Positions 17,330-26,477 of a stretch of 64,000 nucleotides of DNA are shown here, piece by piece. The position numbers were made by a program, and so were the translations under genes. The DNA is from Lysobacter firmicutimachus (GTDB lineage: Bacteria > Pseudomonadota > Gammaproteobacteria > Xanthomonadales > Xanthomonadaceae): the NCBI RefSeq assembly GCF_037027445.1, contig NZ_JBANDL010000002.1, forward strand, positions 1,612,001 to 1,676,000. Reading direction: 5' to 3'. The notes beneath the pieces were generated by a model. That model saw only the letters and a program-made list of their open reading frames with translations, made no database searches and was not told where the DNA came from. The number at the start of each line of letters is the position of its first letter. Positions within the stretch are counted from its first letter, which is position 1.

Positions 17330-20300
17330 ATGAACCGTCCAAGGAACCGACGCATGCCCCCCATCGAAGGATCGTCACCCCTGTCCGTACCACCGCGCGG
17401 CGCCGTGCCGCGCACCTGGCTGACCGGCCTGCTGTTGACCGCCGCCGCACTGTCGGCCGGCGGAACGGCCCAGGCCCAGGAGGCCGGCAAGCAATGGACC
17501 AGCACCTGGACCAGCAACGGCCCACGCCTGACCGAGCGCGAGATCCAGCAGGACATCGAGGCCTTGTTCGCGCCGTACTCGTCCTACGGTCCGCTGAGCT
17601 TCCAGGTCGTCAGTCAGGTTCACCTGCCGGACCGCACCGCCTATTACTACGGCATCGAACCGATGCCGCCGACGACGGAGCCGTGGTCCTACACGCATTC
17701 GACCGATCCCGACTACATCCCGGGGCCGACCCTGGAGGGGGTGGTCGATCAGCTCAGGCAGCACCTGGACCAGCGCAGCCTCGATGAAGGTTGCACGCCG
17801 AATACCGCGATCACGCTGGCGCCGGCTTGGGACGTCAGCCTGACCTGGGTCGACGACAAGACCAGCGCGGTCGAGACGCGCGCCTACGACGCCAACTACG
17901 TGATCAAGGACGCCGACGGCGTCTGCGGTTTCATCGCCAACGATAGCCAGTACCTCGAACGCACCCGCGACGTGCATTGCCCCAACACCGTCGCGATGGG
18001 CTGGGACGCCGCCGAGCAGGCTTGCGCCGGCAGCTTGCAGCCGATGGCTTACCTCAGCCCTCCGCTCGTGCCCGACTGCCCCGACGGCGGCTGCGACCCC
18101 GCTTCGGGCGACAAGATGCGCCCGGAGCCGGACTTCGACCTGGGCTGGGTCTCGTTCACCCGCATCTATCGTTCGTCTTCCTCGAGCCAACAGGGCGGTT
18201 TCGGCCTCGGCTGGACCCATTCGCACAACCTGCGCCTGAGCATCGGCGCCGATCCCGCCGCACCGTCCGACCCCACCCAGCATTTCGGCCTGATCCAGGC
18301 CGACGGCAGCCAGATCTCGTTCAAGCCGCTCGGCGCCGGCGTCTACGAGGCACGCGACGGCAGCGGCGATCGGCTGGTCGCCGATGGCAGCCAGTGGCTG
18401 TTGTACCGGGTCGAGGAAGTGCTGCGCTTCGACGCGCGTGGCCGCCTGATCGTGCGTCGCTTCGAGGACGGCAATACCCTGGCCTATGCCTATGACGATC
18501 TCGGCCGGCTGGCGACCATCACCCATCACAGCGGCCGCAGCCTGGTGTTCGAGTACCTGGGCGCCGGCCGCAACGCTCCGATCGCGGCGATCCGCTCGGC
18601 CGGCGCGTTGCTGGCCAGCTACGGTTACACCAACGGCACGGTGAGCAGCGCGACCTATGCCGGCGGCGGCGCACGCACGTATCACTACGAACATCCGCAG
18701 TTCAAGACCATGCTGACCGGCGTCACCGGCGAAGACAATCAGCGCCAGAGCACCTTCGGCTACGACGCCAAGGCCCGGGTCGGCTCCAGCCAGAACGCCG
18801 GCGGCGCCGACGGCCGCACCCTCAGCTACCCGGCCAGCGGCGGCGCGGTGATTACCGACGCGCTCGGCAAGCAGACCACGTACGCGCTCGGCCCGGCCAG
18901 CCCCAGCAACCAGCCGCGCAAGATCGGCGCTATCACCGACCCGCGCGGCACCGTCACGCGCACGTTCTATACCGAGACCGTCGACTTCCGCCGCCGCCTG
19001 GACACCGTCACCGACCGCAACGGCACCCAGACCAAGCACAGCTACGCCGAAGCCAACGACCCGGTCACCGGCCAGCCGGCGCGCACGCACACGGTCAAGG
19101 AAGCCGTGGGCCTGCCCCAGGAGCGCACCAGCCTGGAGCGCCGCGACATCGCCGCCAACCGCACCGTGCTGACCCAGCTCGGCAACCGCGAGACGCGGAT
19201 CGTGCGTAACGCGCGCCTGCAACCGGTCACGGTCACCGTGCGCGATACCACCACTAACCAGACCCGCACCACCGCCTACGCCTACTGCGAAGCCGCCGAC
19301 GTCGCCGCCGCCAACAGCAGCTGCCCGACCCTGGGCCTGCTGAAGTCGGTCGACGGCCCGCGCAGCGACGTCAACGACGTGGTGACTTACCAGTACTACG
19401 GCAGCGACGACAGCACCTGCGCCACCCAGCCGGCGCTGTGCACCTACCGCAAGGGCGACCTGCGCAAGACGATCGATGCGCTCGGTCGCGCCACCGAGAT
19501 CCTCGGCTACGACCCGCAGGGCCGGCCGCTGTCGATCCTCGATGCCAATGGCGTGGTCACCGACTACGAGTACCACCCGCGCGGCTGGCTGGCCGCGACC
19601 AAGCTGCGCGGCGCCGACAACAGCGTCGAGACCGACGACCGCATCACCCGTATGGAGTACTGGCCGACCGGCCTGCTGCGCCGGGTCACCCCGCCGGGCG
19701 GCGCCTACGTCACCTACAACTACGACGCCGCCCAGCGCCTGACCTCGGTGACCGACAAGGCCGGCAACAAGCTCCAGTACACCCTGGACAAGGCCGGCAA
19801 CCGCAAGCAGGAGGACACCCAGACCCCGACCGGCACGGTGCGACAGACCCTGTCGCGGGTGTTCGACAGCCTCGGCCAGTTGCACCAGGCCAAGGACGCC
19901 GCCGCCCACGCCACCACCTTCACTTACGACGCCGACGGCAACCCCGACCTGACCACCGACGCGCTGGGCCGGATCAGCGACCAGAACCACGACCCGCTCA
20001 ACCGGCTCAGCCGGCTGTTGCAGGACGTCAACGGCCTGGCGGTCGAGACCCAGCTGGCCTACAACGCCTTCGACCAGGTCACCCAGGTCACCGACCCCAA
20101 GGGCCTGAACACCGTCTACGCCTACAACGGTTTCGGCGACCGCACCCAACTGAGCAGCCCGGATACCGGCGTCACCGACTACACCTACACCCCCGCCGGC
20201 CAATTGGCGACCAAGAAAGACGCCAACGACGCCGTCGCCCACAGCTATACCTACGACGCCCTGGGCCGGCCGAAGACGATCTCCTACGGCAGCGGTACGA

Positions 20301-22141
20301 ACGATGTCGAGTACGACTACGACACCGTCAACGCGGTCTGCGCCGCCGGCGAAACCTTCGCCCTGGGCCGGCTGACCGCGCTGCGCACCGAAGGCACCGA
20401 GCTGAAGTACTGCTACGACCGCTACGGCCAGTTGGTGCGCAAGGTGCAGGTGGTCGACAGCAAGTCGTTCACGCTGCGCTATGCGTATACGACCTCGGGC
20501 CAGGTGCGCACGATCACCTACCCGGACAACGCCGTCGTCGACTACGTCCGCAACACCCTGGACCAGGTCACCGAAGTGGGCGTCAAGCCGGCCGGCGGCG
20601 TGCGCACGGTGCTGCTCAACGGCGTCGCCTACGAGCCCTTCGGCCCGGCCACCGGCTGGACCTACGGCAACGGCCGCAGCCTGGCCCGCAGCTACGACCT
20701 GGACTACCGCGCCAAGACGATTCATGACAACGCCGCCGGCGGCCTGTCGCTGGGCTACGGCTACAACGAAGTCGGCGAGCTGACCGAGCTCAAGGACGGC
20801 TTGCAAAGCGCCGTGCTGGCGAAGTACGACTACGACACCCTGGGCCGGCTCAAGATCACCCGCGACGGCCCCAGCAACACCCCGATCGAGACCTACAGCT
20901 ACGACGCCACCGGCAACCGCACCAGCCTGCTGCACGCCGGCACGACCACGACCTACACCTATCCGACCACCAGCCACCGCCTGACCCAGGTCGGCGGCAT
21001 CGCCCGCGGCTACAACGCGGTCGGCAACACCACCAGCATCGGCGGCACGGCCAAGGAGTTCGTCTACAACGGCAACGACCGCATGAGCCAGGTCAAGCTG
21101 GCCGGCGTGGTCAACCGCAGCTACCGCTACAACGCCAAGGGCGAACGTGTCGCCGCAACCAACGGCGCCAGCGGCCCGGTCGCGGTCTACACGCTCTACG
21201 ACGAAGCCGGCCACTGGCTCGGCGACTACGACGCCAACGGCGCGACCCAGCAACAGGCCGTGTGGCTGGGCGATGCCCCAGTCGGCGTCCTCGCCGGCGC
21301 CGGCACCGCGCAGAAACTGCACTACGTCCAACCCGACCACCTCGGCACCCCGCGCACCGTCATCGACGCCACCCGCAACGTCGCCATCTGGAGCTGGAAC
21401 GCCAAGGGCGAAGCCTTCGGCAACGATGCGCCGAACCAGGACCCGGATCAGGACGGCACTGCGTTCGTGTTCGACCTGCGGTTTCCGGGGCAGCGGTACG
21501 ATGCGGCTACGGGGCTGAATTACAACTACTTCCGGGATTACGATGCGGCTAGCGGAAGGTATGTGCAGAGTGATCCGATTGGGCTTCGGGGAGGTTTGGG
21601 TACGTATGTTTATGCTTACGGAAGCCCGGGGAAATACAAAGACGAGGACGGAAGGATAGTCCGACTTTCCGGTGGCGCCAAAGATATGGGGGAATTTATA
21701 TCTCTTGCAGAGAAATTTACTGGTTTGAAAATTTCACGCGGGAGCAATGGGATTCTCGCCACGAACCAATGTGCAGTCATTGGCGTTTCGACCTCGTTTC
21801 CAGGCGCGGCGAGCGCGCTTCTAGCTGCTATCAATTCAAGCGCAATTATCAGCATTACAGCGACGAGCAATGATCCAAGGGTTCAAATAGATCAATACTA
21901 TACGGGGCTGGTGGATGTTGCTGACATTTCTGGTTTTGCGGGCCGCTCCAACGCTCTTGGTGCATCCGCATTCGCCCATGTGCTTGCTGAGTATAGGTAT
22001 GCAATGGAAGCCGGAGGCAACTATAGGGCTAACTTCAATAATGCGCACGGCGCCGGGCTTCGCGCGGAAACTGCAATCATGGGGGGCGGATATAAGATAC
22101 GACTACGGTACATTTTCTCCTGGTGGAACGCTTGGTATTGA
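17330..22141 (+). CDS. Secreted RHS/YD-repeat polymorphic toxin (rhs1), toxin tip frameshifted
   Basis: 1603 aa. A Sec-type signal (TWLTGLLLTAAALSAGGTAQAQ) precedes an N-terminal domain with paired cysteines; around residue 265 a DUF6531-like start appears (SGDKMRPEPDFDLGWVSFTRIYRSS), followed by many YD repeats (YDALGRP, YDTLGRL). The RHS-associated core ends with YFRDYDAASGRYVQSDPIGL near residue 1418. The last ~180 residues have lower GC and form a variable tip with AFAHVLAEYRYAMEAGG and NNAHGAGLRAE, a possible H-x3-E...H metal site; no family named. At the G6 tract 22081-22086 the frame appears to slip: one G fewer gives MGADIRYDYGTFSPGG and a stop at 22214 overlapping the next gene. No VgrG, PAAR or adaptor gene is seen, so Sec export is more likely than type VI. 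Confidence 0.85.
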   Translation: MNRPRNRRMPPIEGSSPLSVPPRGAVPRTWLTGLLLTAAALSAGGTAQAQEAGKQWTSTWTSNGPRLTEREIQQDIEALFAPYSSYGPLSFQVVSQVHLPDRTAYYYGIEPMPPTTEPWSYTHSTDPDYIPGPTLEGVVDQLRQHLDQRSLDEGCTPNTAITLAPAWDVSLTWVDDKTSAVETRAYDANYVIKDADGVCGFIANDSQYLERTRDVHCPNTVAMGWDAAEQACAGSLQPMAYLSPPLVPDCPDGGCDPASGDKMRPEPDFDLGWVSFTRIYRSSSSSQQGGFGLGWTHSHNLRLSIGADPAAPSDPTQHFGLIQADGSQISFKPLGAGVYEARDGSGDRLVADGSQWLLYRVEEVLRFDARGRLIVRRFEDGNTLAYAYDDLGRLATITHHSGRSLVFEYLGAGRNAPIAAIRSAGALLASYGYTNGTVSSATYAGGGARTYHYEHPQFKTMLTGVTGEDNQRQSTFGYDAKARVGSSQNAGGADGRTLSYPASGGAVITDALGKQTTYALGPASPSNQPRKIGAITDPRGTVTRTFYTETVDFRRRLDTVTDRNGTQTKHSYAEANDPVTGQPARTHTVKEAVGLPQERTSLERRDIAANRTVLTQLGNRETRIVRNARLQPVTVTVRDTTTNQTRTTAYAYCEAADVAAANSSCPTLGLLKSVDGPRSDVNDVVTYQYYGSDDSTCATQPALCTYRKGDLRKTIDALGRATEILGYDPQGRPLSILDANGVVTDYEYHPRGWLAATKLRGADNSVETDDRITRMEYWPTGLLRRVTPPGGAYVTYNYDAAQRLTSVTDKAGNKLQYTLDKAGNRKQEDTQTPTGTVRQTLSRVFDSLGQLHQAKDAAAHATTFTYDADGNPDLTTDALGRISDQNHDPLNRLSRLLQDVNGLAVETQLAYNAFDQVTQVTDPKGLNTVYAYNGFGDRTQLSSPDTGVTDYTYTPAGQLATKKDANDAVAHSYTYDALGRPKTISYGSGTNDVEYDYDTVNAVCAAGETFALGRLTALRTEGTELKYCYDRYGQLVRKVQVVDSKSFTLRYAYTTSGQVRTITYPDNAVVDYVRNTLDQVTEVGVKPAGGVRTVLLNGVAYEPFGPATGWTYGNGRSLARSYDLDYRAKTIHDNAAGGLSLGYGYNEVGELTELKDGLQSAVLAKYDYDTLGRLKITRDGPSNTPIETYSYDATGNRTSLLHAGTTTTYTYPTTSHRLTQVGGIARGYNAVGNTTSIGGTAKEFVYNGNDRMSQVKLAGVVNRSYRYNAKGERVAATNGASGPVAVYTLYDEAGHWLGDYDANGATQQQAVWLGDAPVGVLAGAGTAQKLHYVQPDHLGTPRTVIDATRNVAIWSWNAKGEAFGNDAPNQDPDQDGTAFVFDLRFPGQRYDAATGLNYNYFRDYDAASGRYVQSDPIGLRGGLGTYVYAYGSPGKYKDEDGRIVRLSGGAKDMGEFISLAEKFTGLKISRGSNGILATNQCAVIGVSTSFPGAASALLAAINSSAIISITATSNDPRVQIDQYYTGLVDVADISGFAGRSNALGASAFAHVLAEYRYAMEAGGNYRANFNNAHGAGLRAETAIMGGGYKIRLRYIFSWWNAWY
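20862..21585 (+). repeat. RHS core segment, copy 1 (within rhs1)
   Basis: 724 bp nearly identical to 22687-23416; the second copy has one 6-bp insertion (an extra Ala-Gly codon pair). Similarity stops just after the DPIGL motif, where the variable tips begin. Confidence 0.88.
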
Positions 22142-22210
22142 TTACATTAGGAGCAATGGGTCCATAGTAAGTTCGTTCAATTTTATCCTTGATGCCAATG
22201 GGACGCCAAA

Positions 22211-22579
22211 ATGACCTCTAAAATCCGCTGTCAGTTCCTTGTTCTCACGGCTCTGGCGGTACTTCCTCTGTGCTCATGTGCGACATTGAGCGGAAAGGTG
22301 CAAGAGAAGAGAGGGGCGCTTGATGGGGTAAAAATTTTATCAAGGTCAAAGTTTCCGCCTTACACGGGATATATAAAGACATGGGTCGTTCTTGGCGCAA
22401 TGCACGATTCAAGGCCTGTTGATTTCTTCTATCCGTATTTTGAGGATGGAGATCCGATTCCTGCAGAGGGGGATGTTTGCACTATTTCGTTCCATTCTGA
22501 GCTTGTGTCTGGCCAGGCTGGCGAAAAGATTGTTAACGAATTTTCGGCTAAAGTTGTTGATGATTTGAGGTGTAAATAA
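22211..22579 (+). CDS. Candidate immunity lipoprotein for rhs1
   Basis: 122 aa. Signal peptide with lipobox (LALPLCSC-type, LTALAVLPLCSCATLSG), so it is probably membrane-anchored in the periplasm. The body is acidic with two further cysteines. Its ATG overlaps the TGA that ends the alternate-frame extension of the rhs1 tip (22212-22214), the ATGA coupling expected of a toxin-immunity pair, which supports the frameshift interpretation. Low GC compared with the RHS core. A periplasmic immunity protein suggests a toxin acting in the periplasm. No family recognised. Confidence 0.65.
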   Translation: MTSKIRCQFLVLTALAVLPLCSCATLSGKVQEKRGALDGVKILSRSKFPPYTGYIKTWVVLGAMHDSRPVDFFYPYFEDGDPIPAEGDVCTISFHSELVSGQAGEKIVNEFSAKVVDDLRCK

Positions 22580-22617
22580 GATCTGCCGTGTTAATCAAAT
22601 TGTTCGCTAAATAAACA

Positions 22618-22675
22618 GCCGGGTCAGAGCACCTTTCCGTCTAGATTTTCGGAAACTACTTTGCCCCGGTTCTTT
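22618..22675. repeat. Imperfect palindrome, copy 1
   Basis: Left arm GGGTCAGAGCACCTTTCC and right arm GGAAACTACTTTGCCCC are roughly complementary around CGTCTAGATTTTC. It lies between an immunity gene and a displaced RHS core. It resembles the widespread GGGTCAGAGTACATTTCC-type intergenic palindrome. Confidence 0.7.
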
Positions 22676-22686
22676 TGCAATCGTCT

Positions 22687-23416
22687 GCGACGGCCCCAGC
22701 AACACCCCGATCGAAACCTACAGTTACGACGCCACCGGCAACCGCACCAGCCTGCTGCACGCCGGCACGACGACCACCTACACCTACCCGACCACCAGCC
22801 ACCGCCTGACCAATGTCGGCGGCGTCGCCCGCGGCTACAACGCCGTCGGCAACACCACCAGCATCGGCGGTACGGCCAAGGAGTTCGTCTACAACGCCAA
22901 CGACCGCATGAGCCAGGTCAAGCTGGCCGGCGTGGTCAACCGCAGCTACCGCTACAACGGCAAGGGCGAACGCGTCGCCGCGACCAACGGCGCCAGTGGC
23001 CCGGTCGCGGTCTACACGCTCTACGACGAAGCCGGCCACTGGCTCGGCGATTACGATGCCAACGGCGCGACCCAGCAACAGGCCGTGTGGCTGGGCGATG
23101 CCCCAGTCGGCGTCCTCGCCGGCGCCGGCGCCGGCACCGCGCAGAAACTGCACTACGTCCAACCCGACCACCTGGGCACCCCGCGCACCGTCATCGACGC
23201 CACCCGCAACCTCGCCATCTGGTCCTGGAACGCCAAGGGCGAAGCCTTCGGCAACGACACCCCGAACCAAGACCCGGATCAGGACGGCACCGCGTTCGTA
23301 TTCGACCTGCGCTTCCCGGGGCAGCGGTTCGATTCGGCGACGGGGCTGAATTACAACTACTTCCGGGATTACGATGCGGTTAGCGGCAGGTATGTGCAGA
23401 GTGATCCGATTGGGCT
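22687..23416 (+). repeat. RHS core segment, copy 2 (orphan cassette)
   Basis: 730 bp, nearly identical to 20862-21585; provides extended homology for exchange between the active rhs1 tip and this orphan tip. Confidence 0.88.
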
Positions 23417-23993
23417 GATTGGAGGACTATCCACCTACAGTTATGTAGATGGAAAGCCGGTTTCTGTCTCCGACCGACGCGGGCTGCAATCCTCGCTCAG
23501 AAGCCGGTTTGGAATCACGTGGTCGAGCGGCCCCATTGGGGGGCTGGATGGAACGCCGGGAAGCCATTTGCAAGAGCATGTCTATCCGAACATTGTTGAT
23601 ATTGTTGATCAACTTTCTTCTGGTGCTGAGCTACCGCCAGCAGATGAGGATGATAATGGCGTTAATTGGTGTGCAGAGCTGATTAAAGTCTGGTATCAAG
23701 CACCTCATACCACCGCATGGCGCGCAGGTCGGCGTCTGGTTCCGGGGCTGCCACTGGTGCCTGGTACCGCAATCGCAACCTTTGATGCTAATGGTCGGTT
23801 TCCGCAGAACGGGATTGCGCATGCGGCGATATTTGTGCGCTATACCCGTAACGGGGATGGCATAGTAGTTGTCGACCAGTGGAGAGAACGCTCGACCTTG
23901 CAGTATAGAAGTCTGGCTTGGGAGCGTGTCGACGCCGATCCCCATGTGAGCTATGTTAATTCCGCCAAAAATTTCTTTACGATCACTTGGTGA
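22687..23993 (+). pseudogene. Orphan RHS core plus tip with BPSL0067-type amidase domain
   Basis: No signal peptide, YD-repeat body or normal start: the frame enters from the palindrome directly into RHS core (homologous to rhs1 from its residue ~1180), runs through YVQSDPIGL and ends in a new tip of ~190 aa. The tip has NWCAELIKVWYQAP, TTAWRAGRRL, PGTAIATFDANGRFPQNGIAHAAIFV and VVDQWRERS, matching the BPSL0067 family (papain/NlpC-like fold; catalytic Cys in WCAEL, His in IAHAAI), thought to be peptidoglycan amidases. It is a displaced cassette that could replace the rhs1 tip by recombination. An internal ATG at 22908 could allow limited expression. Confidence 0.8.
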
Positions 23994-23997
23994 AATT

Positions 23998-24372
23998 ATG
24001 TCTGTCTATGCCTTGATGCTGGCTTCGGCGATTCAGGTTGTTGGCTGTCCCGAAACAATTCAGGACAAGCAGGTCGTTAGCCCGACTCCGTCAGCGGAGT
24101 GGGAAGTTCGTATTAAATCTGCCAAGCGGCCGCTTTTGGAGGTAGATGTCTACAGTGGTCCTCCGGAGGACATAAGAATACTCGTAGGGAACACGCAGAA
24201 ACCCGGTCGGGCCGAGTGGAGGTTCTCAAAGAACGAGGAGGTTTGGGTTGACTGTAAATATCGTCATTCGGCGGCAGTCCTAAGGCGGAAGCTTCAGGGT
24301 GTTAGCCAATGTGCTTTGGTGCGGCCAAAACAACCTAGTTCAGAGCCTCCGACTTTCATGTGTACTAAATAA
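23998..24372 (+). CDS. STY0301-family protein, candidate immunity to the amidase tip
   Basis: 124 aa from the ATG at 23998, 4 bp after the orphan tip. Hydrophobic N-terminus MSVYALMLASAIQVVGC suggests export, possibly as a lipoprotein. The body fits the STY0301 family: CPETIQDKQVV near the start, LEVDVYSGPPEDIRILVG, then WRF and WVDCKYRHSAAVLRRKL with conserved Trp and Cys. STY0301 proteins are often found next to BPSL0067 proteins, consistent with an effector-immunity pair. Low GC relative to neighbours. Confidence 0.75.
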   Translation: MSVYALMLASAIQVVGCPETIQDKQVVSPTPSAEWEVRIKSAKRPLLEVDVYSGPPEDIRILVGNTQKPGRAEWRFSKNEEVWVDCKYRHSAAVLRRKLQGVSQCALVRPKQPSSEPPTFMCTK

Positions 24373-24595
24373 GCCACCGCCTGATCCAAGTCGGCGGCGT
24401 CGCCCGCGGCTACAACGTGGGTGGCAACGCGACTAGCATCGGCGGCATCGCCAAGGAATTCGTCTACAACTCACCAGCAGTCCGCTTTACACACCGACGC
24501 CGCCGTATCCCAAGCCGCCGCAAAGCGTTCCGCTCTACGTTAGGCCGGATAGCGGTGCTCGGCTAACCCGGTTCAACGAATGCCCAATCAAGTGA
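24373..24595 (+). pseudogene. RHS core fragment joined to the end of a lost toxin tip
   Basis: Bases 24376-24470 encode a ~32-residue piece of RHS core (SHRLIQVGGVARGYN ... KEFVYN) matching rhs1 near 20972. It then breaks into another frame encoding PLYTPTPPYPKPPQSVP and ending RFNECPIK with TGA at 24593-24595. This is the scar of a third tip whose middle is deleted. Confidence 0.7.
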
Positions 24596-24600
24596 CCAGT

Positions 24601-25074
24601 ATGAAAGCGATTGCTACCGTCCTGATGTCGGGCGCGCTACTGGCATTTAGCGCGCAGGTTACAAGCCAACCAATGCGGGCGAAGCCTGAAGACGTATGCG
24701 CCGGGCTCTCTTCGATTAAGAGCATTCCGTTGAACGAGGCGTGGCCTATTGACGATGAAAACTACAAGACACTCAAGGAAAAGCGAAAGCAGACCACGCC
24801 GTGCCTGATAGATCGGATCACCGACGGCACTTCGATGAAGGACCCTCGATCCGAGCCCACCAAGGTTGATGGGTTCGTGGCGGGAGATCTCGCGTTCTTT
24901 CTTTTGAGTGATTTCAATGTCGTCTCATTCGAAGGTGTGCTGCCACAGGAAGTGAGGTCTGAGCTGCCTTCAAAAGGGGTGATTGCGTACTTCGACTGGG
25001 TGCATAAGCCTGGCAATCGCGAAAAACTGCAGGCTGCCGCCAAAGAGTGGGTGCGCATCCACCCTATCAAGTAG
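24601..25074 (+). CDS. Exported protein, candidate immunity of the deleted third tip
   Basis: 157 aa from the ATG at 24601 (an upstream ATG at 24580 overlaps the tip remnant). Signal peptide MKAIATVLMSGALLAFSAQVTSQ. Body soluble with DVCAGLSSIKSIPLNEAW, TTPCLIDRITDG and a C-terminal helix rich in K/E. Its position directly after a tip remnant, and its lower GC, match the immunity position of the neighbouring cassettes. No family recognised. Confidence 0.65.
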   Translation: MKAIATVLMSGALLAFSAQVTSQPMRAKPEDVCAGLSSIKSIPLNEAWPIDDENYKTLKEKRKQTTPCLIDRITDGTSMKDPRSEPTKVDGFVAGDLAFFLLSDFNVVSFEGVLPQEVRSELPSKGVIAYFDWVHKPGNREKLQAAAKEWVRIHPIK

Positions 25075-25125
25075 CCAGTACTTGCATGGCCTAATGGCTA
25101 CGGTTGCCCCTCGTTCTACCATCGT

Positions 25126-25151
25126 AGTCCCGCCGTAAGGCGGGGCTTTTT
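25126..25151 (+). terminator. Rho-independent terminator
   Basis: AGTCCCGCC-GTAA-GGCGGGGCT stem (one G-T pair) followed by TTTTT. Ends the cassette carrying the 157-aa gene. Confidence 0.7.
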
Positions 25152-25161
25152 ACGGTAAAAA

Positions 25162-25217
25162 CCCGGTCAGGGCACCTTCCTTCTAGATATTTCGGAAGCC
25201 ACTCTGCTCCGATTTTG
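25162..25217. repeat. Imperfect palindrome, copy 2
   Basis: Left arm GGTCAGGGCACCTTCC, centre TTCTAGATATTTC, right arm GGAAGCCACTCTGCTCC. Same layout as copy 1, again between an immunity gene and an RHS core remnant. Confidence 0.7.
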
Positions 25218-25218
25218 G

Positions 25219-25442
25219 GTGGAACGGCAAGACCGGCAACCGCACCAGCCTGCTGCACGGCGGTTGGTAACGCCACCAGCATCGGCGCGCCGCCAAGGAG
25301 TTCGTCTACAACGGCAACGACCGCATGAGCCAGGTCAAGCTGGCCGGCGTCGTGAATCGCAGTTACCGCTACAACGCCAAGGGCGAACGCGTCGCCGCGA
25401 CCAACGGCGTCGGCTGCCCGGTCGATATCTACACCCTTAAAT
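25219..25442 (+). pseudogene. RHS core remnant
   Basis: About 220 bp similar to the rhs1 core (KTGNRTSLLHGG, then KEFVYNGNDRMSQVKLAG, SYRYNAKGERVAATNG) with an internal deletion and frame changes, ending abruptly before the DPIGL motif. No tip remains attached. Confidence 0.8.
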
Positions 25443-25489
25443 AGGCGAACTAAGTAGTCAAGCTAAATGGACTCAGTCGAGGGGCGGCA

Positions 25490-25959
25490 ATGAGAGCTAT
25501 TTTTTTTGCCATGCTTTGCGTTTTTTCTATCATGGACGCAAGTGCTGGTGCGCTGAATCCAGGCACAGAGAAGGTCGACTCTGGAAATCCTGGGCGTCGC
25601 TTTTATTTGGATGAGAAAAAGTTGCAAAAGACCGTCGCAAGCGCGAAATCCGGAAATCTGTCGGCAATTTCCAAGCTTGCTAACCACTATCAGTGGGCTG
25701 TATCCGACCAAGTACAGGCAATTTATTGGCTGAGAAAGGGGCGCAATTGAACGATCCCTGGGCCATGGTCAACTTGGCCTCGTTGCTTGAGGTTCGGGCT
25801 GATGAAGCAGGTTGTAAGGAGGCTGAGGTCTGGTTGGTCAAGGCTTCAAAATTGGCTGCCTCGCCCGAGTTGAAGGCAATCGCATTGGATCATCTGGATA
25901 CGCTGCGCGAGGGATTCGAAGGGCAGGGTGCCTGCTTTAAGTGGCTAACGAAAAAGTAG
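25490..25959 (+). pseudogene. Frameshifted Sel1/TPR-like exported protein (immunity-like)
   Basis: The first frame has a signal peptide (MRAIFFAMLCVFSIMDASAG) and SAISKLANHYQWAVSDQVQAIYWLRKG, then stops at 25748-25750. The following frame continues without a gap in sense: AQLNDPWAMVNLASLL, EAEVWLVKASKLAA. These are Sel1-like helix pairs. The break coincides with a GGGG tract at 25738-25741; one extra G restores a ~155-aa protein. Either a real phase change, decay, or a base-calling error. It stands where an immunity gene would follow a tip. Confidence 0.7.
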
Positions 25960-25976
25960 TTGGAGGAAACCAAAGC

Positions 25977-26032
25977 TGGGCCAGATTCGCTTTCCAGCAG
26001 GTTTGGGCGGAAATCGTTCTGGCCCGGTTCTT
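25977..26032. repeat. Imperfect palindrome, copy 3
   Basis: Left arm GGGCCAGATTCGCTTTCC, right arm GGAAATCGTTCTGGCCC, centre AGCAGGTTTGGGC. The best-paired of the three copies; immediately follows the Sel1-like gene. No RHS core follows this copy. Confidence 0.7.
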
Positions 26033-26477
26033 CACTCGTCGCTAACGGTGAGCTGGCAGCTTCGCTTCTGTGCTGCGTCATTGAAACGTCGAGAGCCGCG
26101 TTGAGAATACTAGTCTAATACCTATCGTCTTCGTCGTTTTAGCTGGATGCACCATGCGCACGGTCGCGAGAGCCGAATTGTCCCGGTTGGCCGTGATCCC
26201 GCTGCTGCACCTTCTGACTCGCATCTTCGCCGTGCTCGAAAAAGGTTACTCGATAACCAAAATGGACTGAAGTCTTGATGGCTCTACGTCGATCCAGGAG
26301 TTTTTGTATGCGAGCGACGTGGAAGGGCGGACGACTGAGTGGGGTGGCCTGCGATGCGTCGAGTGTTTTTCGTACAAGGACGATCTGCCGATAAGTGTCG
26401 TTGTAAGGGCGGCGACGGTTGAGTCCGATACTGCCGTTCGCCCGGTTGTCCAGCGGCGCCTACTAGGTGGCGTGGCG
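26033..26477. other. Gene debris at the end of the RHS cassette array
   Basis: 445 bp with short open stretches in several frames. One, about 26271-26430, reads LYASDVEGRTTEWGGLR and CVECFSYKDDLPISVVV without a start and may be part of a former gene. Nothing intact is supported. Confidence 0.45.

Noticed and set aside
18480..21100. Regular short repeats in rhs1 as a non-coding repeat array
   Set aside because: They are in-frame YD repeats of the RHS protein.
17375..21340. 1321-aa open frame on the minus strand through rhs1
   Set aside because: Exactly antisense to YD repeats with strong codon bias; its product is Val/Gly/Ala low-complexity sequence. Shadow of rhs1.
22618..26032. The three palindromes as insertion-sequence ends
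   Set aside because: No transposase fragment lies between or beside them, spacing is irregular and no target-site duplications were seen.
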